Source: Corythucha ciliata (lineage: Eukaryota > Arthropoda > Insecta > Hemiptera > Tingidae). Taken from it: DNA of 64,000 nt. The stretch's first letter is position 1. Each line of letters starts with the position of its first letter. Positions 1 to 11,728 of the stretch are shown in pieces. The notes under the pieces are model-generated. The model saw nothing but the letters and a program-made list of their open reading frames with translations. It had not been told where the DNA came from and ran no database searches. A program made the translations under genes and the position numbers. The stretch is from contig CM075942.1 of assembly GCA_038030265.1 (NCBI GenBank), positions 13,102,029-13,166,028 of the forward strand, written 5' to 3'.

Positions 1-1750
1 GTCAATAAACGAAGTTCATGACAAAATTGCCGCTGAATTGAAACTTCGGAACAGAATCTTTGCAAAATTGCTACATTTTGAGTTGAAAATAAGAAAAAAT
101 GCAAATTTAGGGTCTAATTGTGAGCGGAATTTAAAGTTACTGGCCTTTACTTTCGCGAAGTGGTAAGTTCCAGTGTATTTATTTTCTCGTGTGGACTTGG
201 AGCTCAGTCTAGCCGACTCCTATAGAGCGGCCAAAGCCGATGATTTGTGGCCAATACCATCAAAATTGCTAGTTAATAATATTTATTCTCCAGAAATTGG
301 AAGTTTATGATCTTTATTTTGCCTAAAGTCTGACGAATAGACACTAAATTTCAACAATTTGAAGCTAATTAACAGTGAAGTTGACAGTTTCCGGCTGAAT
401 ATTTGTGAAATTGCTTGTTTCACGTCTTAATTCAAGCGGCATTGCACGTTTCAAGGCTATTTTACTTAAGCGGGCAAAAACCCTGGCCTAGCTGTCTACG
501 ACTCCACCCATAGCCTGACGAATAGCCGTGTAATCACAACGCTTGAAAGCTGAATATTTATGAGATTGCATCAAGTTCGGGTCCTGTTTTGAGCGAAATT
601 GCACATTTTGTGGGTGAATATCCGTCAAACTGATAGTTCCGGCTCTTCCTGACACGATAATATCAGCGAAATTGCTTGTTTCAAGTCTCAATTCGAGTGA
701 CATTGCAAATTTCAGGTCATGTTTTCCGCGTAATTGCAAGTTTCACGTGAGGATTCAATTCTAGCCACTCATGTTAGGCCAATTTCAGAGAAATGGGCTG
801 GGCTACGACTGCCCATTGCTTCACGAACAGCCGTGTAATTTCAACATACAGCTAAAAATTTGTGAATCTTCGATTTCGGGGCCTGGTTTGTGCGAATATA
901 CATTTTTCTGGCTACATATCCGCGAAATTTTACGGGCTTTTCAAAATTTTATTTATTCATTTATTTTTTTATTTAGGGCATGGACGTCAAAGGTCATTAG
1001 CCCGTACGGGGTTTAGTTTTGGTGAAACTGCCAGTTTTGGGTCTTTAGTTTAAGCGAAATTGCACGTATTTCGTTTTATTTATTTATTTATTTTTTTGTG
1101 GTGTAAGAACCAATGCTGGCAGGCTCCAACAGCCCAACCTGGTTGCCTGGCAAATACCAACGAATTGGAAGTTTCCTGGCCAAATATCCGTGTGATTGCA
1201 AGTTTCGGGTCATAATTCTCCCAAAAACGCGGGGTCTTGATAATAGCAAAACCATAGATGGTTACGAATAGTTGCTCAATTCTATAATTTAGAACGAAAT
1301 ATCCGCAGAATGAAAAGTTCCCTGGCTGAATATTTAATGAATTGACTGTTTTGGGTCTTCGGACCATAATTCCGGCGTAATAAGTAGTTCAAAGTATCAA
1401 CTCTAGCAATTGCAAGTTTCTCGTGTCCGTTAGCTGAACCAAGGTTGGTTGGTCTTCTCAATGCCCATCAAAGCCTGACGAATTCCATCGAAACTTGAAA
1501 TCGCCTGGCTGAATATCCGCGCAATTGCAAAGTTTTTGGTCTCATTTCCCATGAGCTTGCAAGTTCTGAGGCCTACTTTTTAGTAGGCGCGGGCTCCAGA
1601 TCAGCCGGTGCCGAGGGAAAGAAAATATTGATGAGTAACCGCTAAATTACATCATTCGGAGCTAAATAGCAGTGAGTTCGCAAGCTTCGAGGGCTAAATA
1701 TCCGCGAAATTTAAAGTTTCAGGATGTTAATACCCGCAATGTTGTGGGTT
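1..1750. repeat. F2 degenerate short-motif array with about 305-bp higher-order period
   Basis: Variants of a roughly 30-bp motif follow one another almost without break; recognisable pieces are 'aaattgcaagtttc', 'ggctgaatatccgcg' and 'gggtctaattc'. A longer period is layered on top: the string 'gcctgacgaatagccgtgtaat' begins at 513 and a close variant begins at 818, about 305 bp later, each preceded by a GC-richer spacer mentioning 'ctacgactcc/gcc'. Similar spacers recur near 230, 1110 and 1450. Open frames inside are short and have no recognisable domain. The same family recurs at 38.3, 40.5, 43.5, 53.3 and 60.4 kb. I read it as old satellite-like or transposon-internal repeat DNA; function is unknown. 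Confidence 0.7.
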
Positions 1751-1759
1751 TGATGACTA

Positions 1760-4560
1760 GAGGAGTCATGAACTTAAAACGTCAAATATAGGCATTCTTG
1801 GACATGCAAGACTAGCAATTACTGAATTGGTCTAACTCAAAATGTTTTGATTCGACGCCACAGTTACTGCACATTCCGTGGAAGGGAATGCAGCCAGGTC
1901 AACTAGGAGCGGGCGCCTCCTGACAGTCAGTGCGTCCTACGCCGACCGGTTCCGGTGTATTTGTGAGGTTGGCTTTCTATTCGCAGCTTCCTACGTGTGG
2001 CATCGACCTTTGTGCGTGGGTGAACTTTCCGCAGAAGCACGTCCAACCTCATAGGACCCGATGAGTGGTGAGAGAGTTGAGGAGCCACTTTGATGCAGCG
2101 TGAGACGGGCGTGCTAAGATTTTGGGGGGAAAATTGTGCGGTATTCTGTCTCATTCATGTCATAAATACCGTGAGAAATTGGAATGAAAAGAGCCTTTGT
2201 GAGGTGGATAGTCAGTTGAATAGCTAAATTGCCACATTTTCCACAATGCCATGTATGAATTGGAGATTTGGAAGCATAACTTTTATAGATGGAACCCTAA
2301 ATGATGAAAATACGAAGGAGAATGATTTCGTAGTATCAGTATATCACAGCGCTCATTAATAAATATTTTTGGTGCCTAATGGTTTGATAATTATTGTCAA
2401 ATACGAATTGGTGATGTGATTAGAACTGTCATAATTGGCTCTTAATGATCTGATATCTTCAGATTCTTTTAAAGATGTATTTTCGTCTCTCTCTTCTCTA
2501 TATTTATATTTTCCTCACTGAGCACGCTGGCCGTGGGATTCAAACTATTGAGTCATTAGTTTCAACACAAATTGACACTTTCTGAAGAAAATCATTACTC
2601 CATTCGACTATTCCGCCACTCAGCGTTTGATTCAATTTTCCTTTAGTCCACCGCCCAGCAAAATCCCTCTCATTAATTCAATAAATTCCACGAATCGCAT
2701 CTCCGCTGCCACTATTGCCCGCTATTGCTCTCTTGTTTTGAAAGAGCGTATACAGCGGCGAAAGGAATGTCTGGCGCTTTGCACCCCAGGACGAAGGGAA
2801 CAATTACACGACTGATTAGACTTGTATTCAATTTGGTGGCCTCCGACGGGAGCCTCTTGCTAATCTAAAGGGAAATCAAGGGTTGTCATGATTGATACTT
2901 GCAAGGCCCAGGGGTCGGAGAGCGAGTGAGGATGAAGGGCAAGAAGGGTCTTTTACAAAGATGGTTGGCGGGGGTGAAGATGCGAGGGTGTATATAGAGG
3001 AGGGGTTCTCTGGATGAGAATCGTGGTGGTGGTGGCAGCGGCGGGGAAAGGGTGCAAAAGGGTGGAGTATCCCATGCCCCCTTCCATCGGGCATCCCTTC
3101 GTGGCCCTTTTTTGGGTGAAGCGAAGGGGATGGAGCATTGCGCGGCTTGGCAGCCATGTTGGGGGCCCTGAGGGATGATTAATGGGGGTGCCTACTCTCT
3201 CTGCCCACCCTTCAACCAACCCCCACACTCTCTAACACATCCCTTCGTCTCTTCCACCCCTGGCCTTGTATTTTAGAGGTTTGGAATGGTTTTAGCAAAA
3301 GAGCGGAGGTTATAGGAAGAGGTTTCCAGAGTGAACGTGAACAGTGAATCCGATGGTTGGGGGGCAAGGGTGGTTGAGTGGGGTGGAGTGGGAGTTTCTG
3401 GCGACAAAACATACCTCGGGAGCAAACACTACCCCTCCCCTCATCCTTCGTCCGCGAAAACCCCTTCTCTCATCACAAACAACTTCCTCTCAATTCATTT
3501 TCTTCTCATCCGTAGTTTGCTCCCCGTTTTCATCATGCTTTTTCGCAGACACGAGATGTGTTTTTCTTGGGGAACAAAAATAATTTTCCACGAAAAATAA
3601 AACGCCGGTCTCAAAAACGTTTGGTATTTTTCAGTTGTTGGGAATGTCCGAGAACTGGAGTTCTAATTACTAGTTATAATTACGTGAAAAAGGGTGATAA
3701 GCCTATCAAAGCTATTTTTCATATTAATCTCTCGATAAGCGTTGAGAGGGGAGAATCGTCACGGAAATTAATTTTAAGTAAATTAAAACTGTGGAAACGT
3801 TAATTTACTCAAAAAAGGACAAAGAGAACGAGGAGAGAAAAGTCGAGTGTCAGCGTGGAATGAAGAATGAGAATTCAGGGAGTTATCGATTGCGGTGAAT
3901 CACCTCGCCCTCCATTAGTAGGAGTGCTGCTGAAAGTGTCCTATCTGATCAGAAAAGGATTTCTAAGCTTTTCCATTTATTTTGGGGTTCACTATATTTA
4001 TACGAGATTCTTTTGAATAAACTCGAGTTTTTGAAATCGATTATTACTCCCTCATTTTAACCAACGCACCGCGTCGTCATTTCCGTTATTTCGAGAGTGG
4101 ATTACGAGAAAAACTCAGCCTTTAACGTTTCGTAAACCCGGCTTGGTATGGACCGGCATAATAAAGTCCGAGAAAAAGGGGGTGGCTGAGAGTCGGTGTG
4201 GGGCGGGTTGTGGTCGAAAAAAAAGGAAGTAATCCCCTAAGGAAAGCAGCCCACAGGGAATAGGCAAGCAGCCTGCGTTTTCAGAGATGAAGAAGGCGTG
4301 CTGGTTACACTACAGGAAGAAAGGGTGTTCCGCGACAGGACTACCAATAAACTCTGGAGTGGCGAAGAGGGAGTTTGATTCGCTCTCTTTTTGTCCCTTT
4401 TTGGAAATTCAAGACGGATATAACGTGGGGTGGTTGGGGTTTGGGAAAGATTAGTCACCTGGATAAAACATTGAGGAAAAAAACGAATGGGAGAGAATCA
4501 GAAAACCTTGACAAGAACTGAGTCGCTGAGCTCTATTTTAAATTTGTCGCGTACAGGACT
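1760..4560. other. Single-copy-looking DNA, no gene recognised
   Basis: No long open frame, RNA gene or repeat array was recognised here. The stretch from about 2880 to 3500 is rich in G/C runs, CCACC/GGTGG clusters and pyrimidine tracts that create overlapping low-complexity frames on both strands. These frames change character with each homopolymer and lack domains, so I do not call them genes. Confidence 0.5.
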
Positions 4561-4569
4561 TAATCTTAA

Positions 4570-4718
4570 GGCCCCGCCACACCGAACGCGAACTGCCGCG
4601 CGGACTAGTCCGCACGCCAAAAAACCATGACAACGTGGGTGAGGTATACCCCGTTACCATAGTTTTTCCGCGAGCGGACCAGTCCGCGTGGCAGTTCGCG
4701 TTCGGTGTAGCGAGGCCT
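4570..4718. mobile_element. TTAA-flanked miniature inverted-repeat element
   Basis: A near-palindrome: the left arm starts GGCCCCGCCACACCGAACGC and runs through an ACTAGT centre to about 4614. The right arm is its complement (about 4674 to 4718, ending GTGTAGCGAGGCCT). Arms are about 45 bp with a few mismatches, separated by about 60 bp of unrelated sequence. TTAA lies immediately outside both ends (4566-4569 and 4719-4722). TTAA duplication is the hallmark of piggyBac-type and a few other DNA transposons, so this is best read as a non-autonomous miniature element mobilised by such a transposase. It has no coding capacity. It is GC-rich relative to its flanks, consistent with insertion. The superfamily is inferred only from the TTAA and the arms. 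Confidence 0.75.
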
Positions 4719-4722
4719 TTAA

Positions 4723-7335
4723 GCATCGTATACTGACATGTTACGCGATTTTTGTCTCTGAGGCACGAATAGACGTGTCTGTAGACCAACCGCTGTCTAC
4801 AAATCTGTGGCAAAGGCATTTCTGACTGCCTTCAGCCACCCACCGAAAGCCCGAGACTCTGAGAAAGACCTATAGCCCTCCAAAATATCTAGGGGCGCAG
4901 TGGAGCACCCACAAATCACACATGTACGCAAAATACTCGTTATGGTCACTTTTTTTTTTTCACCCACAACGCTGTCCGGAATATAAACGATCGACTGTTC
5001 GACCACACTTACGATTGATTTGATATGTATCACATAATCACACGACAATAACGAGGGATAAAAGTAAAGTTTTCAAGGAAGTGCCCACTCAAGTTTACAG
5101 ATTACAAGGTTGACTGAAAATGATTGATCAAAATCCTCGGCCCCAGCACGGTGTGAGGGGGATGAAGCTTCTCAGCTTAGAAGAGGGAGAAAAGCTTAAG
5201 AGCATCTAAGACTATCGAAATGAGAAAGAGTAAAGATGTGCTTTGGAAAAGAGAGTGATAGAAACAGTGTTTTGCTGTTGCGGGGAGTGCAGGGGGAACC
5301 GTTTGAGATAGATTGCTCTGGGAGCCCTTTAGTTCCACTCTCGTCTCTGTCTCTCTCCCCCCTTTTTTTTTCTCTCTTCCTTTTTGCAGACATCAAATCC
5401 AATCCTCTCCACCCCCACCCCTCCACCCATACTTTACCATCATCCTTCTTACAATCCTATTCCTATCAAAAGAAAGATTAAAAACAGAGGGGGGTTTGGG
5501 GAGAAAGAAGAAGGAAACTGATCATCCTTATTTCCTCTTTCTCACAATGATCCACCCCCAATACAATGAGGGGTTGGAGGGGGAGGGGGCGTTGGTTCGG
5601 AAACGCGGCCATTAACGACCGATCGATTTGAAATCCATCCGAACGACTGAAAGGTTTGTATAAAGGGGTGGCATGGAGCTTCCAATCATAAGAAATTTCT
5701 TAATTTTTTTTGAAGAAAACAAAATACGAATCATTAATCAGAGCTACGAAAAACGAGTCCCCTCCCCCCATCTTCTGGCCAAAAAAATTGACGCACGGAA
5801 AAATAAAGCTTTCTATTCATCTTTTTAGTATAAGGGAGTGGGGGAAGGAGGAAGAAAAATATTCCCGTTGGTACAAGCCAAGCACGTTGTAACGCATTTG
5901 TTTTCTCACGAACTGAACTCAAAAAAGGTGCAAGAGAGAGAGAGAGAGAGAGAGTGAGTGAGAGAACTCGAATTGAGTTGTGTAGTGCGTGCGCCACGAG
6001 CTTAAAAAGTTCGGAATGGTAGAAAGAGAGACTCTCTTGACAAATGCCCACTGTCCAACGAGTGTCTACTCCTAAATTTGTCATTTTTACGAAAAGAAAA
6101 AAAAACAACAAAACGCTTTAATTGGATATTCTGAATAAATACAAATATAAACTGTCCTGGAAGAGGGAGGGAGAAGGTCGTGAGAAAGTCAAAAAATATT
6201 TTGTGGATCCTCGAGACATTTCACCGTATTTACGGAAGAGCCGCGAGGCTTTTTGAAAGCTCGCGTAAAGTGAGCCTGCGAATAAAAAAAAAAAAAACAC
6301 TCACTGAAAATAGCGAATGCTTGTACACTCCAAAACTGTAAATCAAAATCTCGCCTTTTTTATTTTTATTTTGACAGGAAATCCTGAAAGGAAAGGGAAA
6401 TGGACGCAAGGGGTGAGGAGGAAAAGTAAAGAAGACACATACAGTACACAAAAAACAAAAAAAAAAAAAGTGAAAAGTTTATGAAACTTTGATGCTGTGA
6501 AGGGAGTTGGCTGTTTGCACAGCATTTCAAGGGAAAGTAGCAGGCATTGAGGGTTGAAATAAGAGGGGAGAAAGACTGTTATTGTATTGGTATGTAGCTC
6601 GGTATGTCCATTCTGTCCCCCGCCCCCACCATCAACCCTCTATAGCTGTAGTTTGTTTGATAAATCGGTGAAGATGAGTCATGACTGATGCAGTATATAC
6701 ATGCAGGGCTTATCCACTGACATACGACGACGAAACTGTATGGAAGGGGCTGATATATTTCCTGGTTTTTGATTTGCCGGTCACTTGCACTCAGTGGTCA
6801 CGAAAAAAGTGGTGATTGTTCGAGACTTATTGTTAGACGAGACTTGAGGGGTTTTTGAGGGTCTTTTGGACAGGCTTCTCACTCGTGAGAGACCCATACG
6901 TCTCGTCTATCGGAGAGCCGGGTCCGATATAAAGGTTCAAGAATACAATGAATCGTCTTAAGGGTCAGTTTTTCCAAGTCGCTTTGAATTCGGCAGGAAA
7001 ACCATCAATTTCACTCTTGAAACCAGCTAATCAGCCTAATAAACGACGAATGCGAGAACTGCCCTGTTAAAAAACAGGAGTTTTGGAATAAAAACTAGAT
7101 TTTTACCCTTGCCCCCCCCCCAACATTAAAACAGTTATTCACAAACTTAGAACTCAGCCACTAAACCCAAATTCTGCCACAGATACAGCGAAGGGTCCCC
7201 ACCAATACAAAAATGACACCACAGTCGGGAAATGGTCGGGCACGGATCGACATTAGGTCAAGAGGGGCAAGCAAAGGGCACATTTTAGCGAAAAATCGCT
7301 CGTTCACGTTGTATGGAGACAATTTTTTAACGCCA
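4723..7335. other. Single-copy-looking DNA with pyrimidine tracts, no gene recognised
   Basis: The stretch holds pyrimidine-rich and A-rich simple sequence (for example 5340-5400, 6285-6300, 6455-6470), a poly-C run at 7112-7121 and a GA microsatellite. The longest frames, near 5310-5610 (+) and 5734-6111 (-), are simple-sequence translations (Ser/Leu/Phe rich) without an ATG-started, domain-bearing product. No RNA gene was seen. Confidence 0.5.
5931..5965. repeat. GA dinucleotide microsatellite
   Basis: About 12 GA units are followed by GAGTGAGTGAGAGAG. This tract is responsible for the Leu/Ser-rich open frame on the opposite strand. Confidence 0.9.
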
Positions 7336-7339
7336 AAAA

Positions 7340-8050
7340 AGTCCAAATTCGCGGTTTTTGAAGAAAAATTCGGCTAAAATCGAGACAAATCGCTAATCAT
7401 GGCTAAAAGTGAAGCAAAAACTGCGGATTTGACATCAAGATAAACGAACCTAAATTCACCACCAAAAAAGTGAGAAAGCTTCAATAAATTAGCGTCCATG
7501 GCAATAGTCGCTAATTTGCGGCTAAAATAGGAAAAAACAATAAATCACGGCTAAAATGGAGAAAAAGCGGTATTTCGCGGGTAAAGTGTAGAATAAATTG
7601 CAGATTCAGGGTTTTATAGGCCAAATTATCCTTCTCGGCGCTCCTAGGCCAAGTCACCGCTTAAAAGAGAAAATGCGTCAATTCATGGCTGAATGAGAAA
7701 AAAATCGCGTTTGAATTCGAGGAATAATACGCTAATTCATGATAAAAACTAGAATAATCGTCAATTCACGAATGGATGTGAAAAAGGCGCTAAATCGATG
7801 CTAAAATGGAGAAAAGAAAACGCTAATTCACGAATAGAAGCGAATCAAAGCGCTAGCTCACGGCTAAAATTGAGAAAAACGTTAATTCGTGACTAAAATC
7901 TAAAAAAAAGTAAATTTGCCGTTTCCGGGGGCAATTTTGACTAAAATTGAGATAAAAAACTAATTCATAATTAATAAATTACGAACAGAAATGGCCAATT
8001 CAGTGCTAAAATTAAGAAAAACGGTAATTCGCGGCCGATGATAAAAGCGC
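7340..8050 (+). repeat. F1 array, forward orientation
   Basis: Repeated variants of CGCTAATTCGCGGCTAAAAT followed by GGAGAAAAA, spaced roughly 30-33 bp. Clear units occur at about 7500-7560, 7790-7880 and 8000-8040. It is interrupted by the hAT-like element starting at 8056 and resumes after 9750 in the same orientation, so 7340-8055 and 9751-11480 were probably one array before the insertion. Confidence 0.75.
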
Positions 8051-8055
8051 TAATT

Positions 8056-9750
8056 TAGTGGCGGATCTAGGCTTTTATCTTGGGAGGGGTTCTACCATGA
8101 ATCTCTCTCTTTTTTCCTGAGTTTCAGCCGCAAACATGCCTCTATACGAACCAATATTGGCCTTTTCTCGAATTTAACAATGAATTAGCGGTTTTTCCCA
8201 ATTTTCGCCGCGATCCAAGTGCCGCGAATCAGTGGATTTTCTCAAATTGATCCGCGATTTATCGTTTTTCTCCGTTTCAGCGGCGAATAAGCGCTTCTTG
8301 CCCACTTTAGCCACGAATTCACTGAATCTTTAACTGCGAATGAGCTCTTCTTCTACATTTTGGACGGCAATTAACGGTTTGTCTCCGTTTTAGCCACGAG
8401 TTAACGTTTTATTCCTCTAGTTTTAGCGTTTTTCTTCACTTCTTATAGTCATGCGAATTATCGCTTATCACCATTTTAGCCGCAAGTTGTCTCGATTCCT
8501 CAGTTCTAGCAGAGAATTAGCGTTTTGTTTTCTTCGTTTTAGCTGAGCACTATTTCCGAATTTTAATAGTGAATTATTCCTTAATTTCACGCCTGAATCA
8601 CCGCTTTTACTCAATTTCAGCTTCGGAGGATTTTCACAAAATCAGTGAATTTGCATTTATCTCCATTCAGCAGCTACGCGAATGAGCGCCTTTTGTTGCA
8701 TTGGCCGTGAATCAACGCAATTTCCCAATTTTATCTGGGAATTAGCGTTTGTATCAGTTTTAGCCGTGAACAAGCGGCTTTTCTATCACTTGTATCCGTG
8801 AATTAGCTTTTTCTCTCAATTTTTACCGCGGTCTAAGCGCTTTTTCTCATTTTTTAGTCTCAATTTTAGCCACGAATTACCGTGTTTCCTCAATTTTAGC
8901 CAATTTTCTCAAATTGTTCCGCGAATTGGCTTATTTCTTCATTTTAGTTGTGAATGAGCGTTTTAATTCAATTTTAGGCCGGAATTTGTAGATTTTCTCA
9001 GTTTTAGCCGCGAATTACGTGGCTTTCTCATTTTTAGTGGTAAATTACCGATTTTTCTCAATTGCGCTTTTTTCTGATGTTGCCTCCAGAAAACTACGAA
9101 ATTAGCGTTTTCAAAAACTAATTGTTGAGCCAGGTGAGCGATGGACTTCAGCTTTTTCTCAATTTTCGCCACTAGTGATTTTTTTCATTTTCAGCCACGA
9201 ATTAGTGATTTGTTTTTGTTTTCTACTATGAGTCAACGCTTTTCTGCTACCGCTAAAAGCCGCTATTTGATATTAGCGTTTTTTTTCAACGTTCTCCCTC
9301 GTTTTTGCCCAAAGAGTAGCACTTTAGAACGCTTTCTCAATTTCTTCTGCATTAAAGCCCTTTAGGAATTTGGAGTTAGCGTTTTTTCTCTGTTTTGTCC
9401 GCGAAGTTGCCTTCAGACATCTCAAATTTGTGTATTTTTCCTAATTTAAGTGGCAAGTGAACGCTTGTTCTCAATATTTGCCGCTAATCATCGCTTTGAA
9501 ACCTAAAACTCAATTTTTTTCCCATCTATTTATGCTTTTATTTGCCCCCCCCCCCTCAATAAATGGTGGCCTCACCATCACGAGATCGCCCATTCGCCGA
9601 GAAATCATCATTCTGCGCAGATCCCCCTTCAACAGTCGCCGTTTGGTATGTGCAAGGTATCAGAAGAAATTTCTGGAATGACTATCAACAAATTTTCGGC
9701 GGACGCCATCTTCTTAAACCCCCAAAACCCACCCCGTAGATCCGCCACTG
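8056..9750. mobile_element. Non-autonomous hAT-like element filled with reverse F1 repeats
   Basis: The left end reads TAGTGGCGGATCTAG and the right end TAGATCCGCCACTG, near-perfect inverted termini. The 8 bp CGCTAATT stands immediately outside both ends (8048-8055 and 9751-9758). An 8-bp target duplication with a T/CAG-starting end fits the hAT superfamily. The interior (about 8100-9530) is an array of the reverse F1 motif ATTTTAGCCGCGAATTAGCG, opposite to the flanking arrays. There is a poly-C run at 9545-9555 and G/C-rich subterminal sequence at each end. No transposase frame was found. Caveat: CGCTAATT is itself part of the F1 motif, so the duplication could partly be the repeat background. 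Confidence 0.65.
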
Positions 9751-9754
9751 CGCT

Positions 9755-11480
9755 AATTCATGGCTAAAAGTGAAAGAAACTGCTAAGTTTACAATGAAAT
9801 CGAGAAAAATGCAAATTTGCGGCTAAAGAAGTGGAGAGCTCCGATACGCGGCAAAAATGTATACAAGCCGCTAATTCGCCGAAAAAATGAAGAAAAAACA
9901 GCAATTCGTGACCAATATTAAAGCGTGCTAAATAATTCACGGCTAAAAATGGGAGAACCCAAAGCTAGTTCACGGTTTCTGGGACAAATTCGACCAAAAT
10001 TGAAGAATATTCATGGCAAAAAATAAATAAGTAAGCTGCTAGGATGAAGCTGAAATAGAGAAAAACGCAAATTTGCGGCTAAAAAACTTTGGACTTCAAG
10101 ATCACAAAACTAAACGACAACGACCGTTTCATTACAAACGCCCGGAAATCAAGTTTTTTGACATGGAAATTGATAGTTTTTTTTTTAGGAATTAAAAGCC
10201 GTTAATTCACGAAAAAAATGAAAGAAAATCGGGAAAATTTATCATTGTAGGCTGAAATTGAGAAGTGTTGATGGTTTTACGAGGTAACTTCGCGGCTATA
10301 GTTTCAAATAAAAGCGCTAATATCGCAGCTAAAATTGAGAAAATGGCCAAATCTTTGAATCTGGAGAATAAGTAAGGTCTGGAATAAGGAATAAGGAAGG
10401 TCTGGGAGAATAAGTAAGGTCTGGAATAAGGAATAAGGAAGGTCTGGGAGAATAAGTAAGGTCTGGAATAAGGAATAAGGAAGGTCTGTATTGACCTTCA
10501 GTCCCCGTATAGCAAAATTAAGAAAATGGGCTAATTTTTAATCACACAGGGTTTTGTTTCAGGGGGGAACTTTGAGCCTAGAATTTGGAAAAACGCTAAA
10601 TTGCCACTAAAATTGAGAAAAAACGCTAATTGTGCGGTATAACTTCGTTTCTGAAATAAAGTAAAAGCATTGATAGGGAAAATGCCAATTTTTGTTTTCT
10701 GCAGAAAAGCAGAAACGCCAGTAATTCACAGCTAAATATAAGAAAAATCACTATTCATCATCCGAATGTTCGAAAAGGCGGTAGTTTGCGGCTAACATTG
10801 AGAAAATACGGCTATTCGTAGCTGAAATTGGTAAAACTCCATTTCGTAGGCCTTGGAGGGAAATTCGCTGCTAAAATGGAGAAAACAGGCTGAAATGAAA
10901 ATTGAAATGAAATTTTTACTCAAATTAAGAAACATTTCCAATTTACGGTCAAAATTGAGAATAAGCGCTAGTTTGTGACTAAAATTGAGAAAAATTGGTT
11001 ATCCACGGCCCTATTTAATTAAAAGTAGATAATAATTTGTGCTTTCAAGAGAAAATTCGCAGCTAAATGAAAAAAAAATACTAATTTCGCAGTTGAAATT
11101 AGGTCAAAGTGATAATTAACCGATATATATAAGCGAGGAAAAGGGCTTGCTCGTAAATATAAATTTAAGAAGCGCCAATTCCAGATTTCTGAAGGAAACT
11201 TCCTTGCTAAAATTGGGGAAAATTGCTAATTAATGAAACATTCGAAGGTAAAGTAGAGAAATAGTGCTTTTTCTCAACTAGAATTGGAAAAACAACTGCT
11301 AATTGGCTGCTAAAATTGAGGAAAATAGCTTATTCGGTACTAAAAATTAGGAAAAGCGCTGCTTTATGGATCAAATTTAGAAACATCTGTAATTCGCAGT
11401 TGAAATTGAGTAAAAAGCAAATTGAGAAAAAGCACTAATTCGTATCGCAGATTTGTGACTAAAATTTGGGAAAAAACGAT
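9755..11480 (+). repeat. F1 array, forward orientation
   Basis: Continues the forward F1 array interrupted at 8056. Units such as 'gctaattcatggctaaaa' and 'gctgctaaaattgagg' recur about every 30 bp but are strongly diverged. A 42-bp tandem repeat is embedded at 10362. No coding frame with recognisable content was found. Confidence 0.7.
10362..10489 (+). repeat. 42-bp tandem repeat, three copies
   Basis: The unit starts GAGAATAAGTAAGGTCTGG and continues GAATAAGGAATAAGGAAG. Copies begin at 10364, 10406 and 10448, almost identical, so the duplication is recent compared with the F1 repeats around it. The unit also contains an internal GGAATAAGGAATAAGGAA sub-repeat. Confidence 0.92.
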
Positions 11481-11728
11481 CATTCGCCGGGAGGGCCTCA
11501 GGAGGCTTGAGCTCCGTCCTTGGGGACAGCTCTCGATGGGTTTGACTTGAGTCCCGTGTCTCTGGGCAGTCTGGACATTGGCTCATGAAACCCCAAGAAT
11601 AATGTATTCTAATGTATGTATGGAGACGGCGCTATTCGATGGGGAGAAGCGAATGGACCAATTCATAGACTTTAGGCCAACATCAGTTGATCTTTTGAAG
11701 GTCAATACAAACTAACTTATGGACGTGG

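Noticed and set aside
5734..6111. 125-codon frame, Phe/Ser/Leu rich, minus strand
   Set aside because: Produced by the GA microsatellite and A-rich tracts; starts at TTG; low complexity.
7340..11480. Regularly spaced short repeats resembling a CRISPR array
   Set aside because: Units are degenerate, spacers are not unique fixed-length sequences, units run in both orientations, and the genome is eukaryotic.
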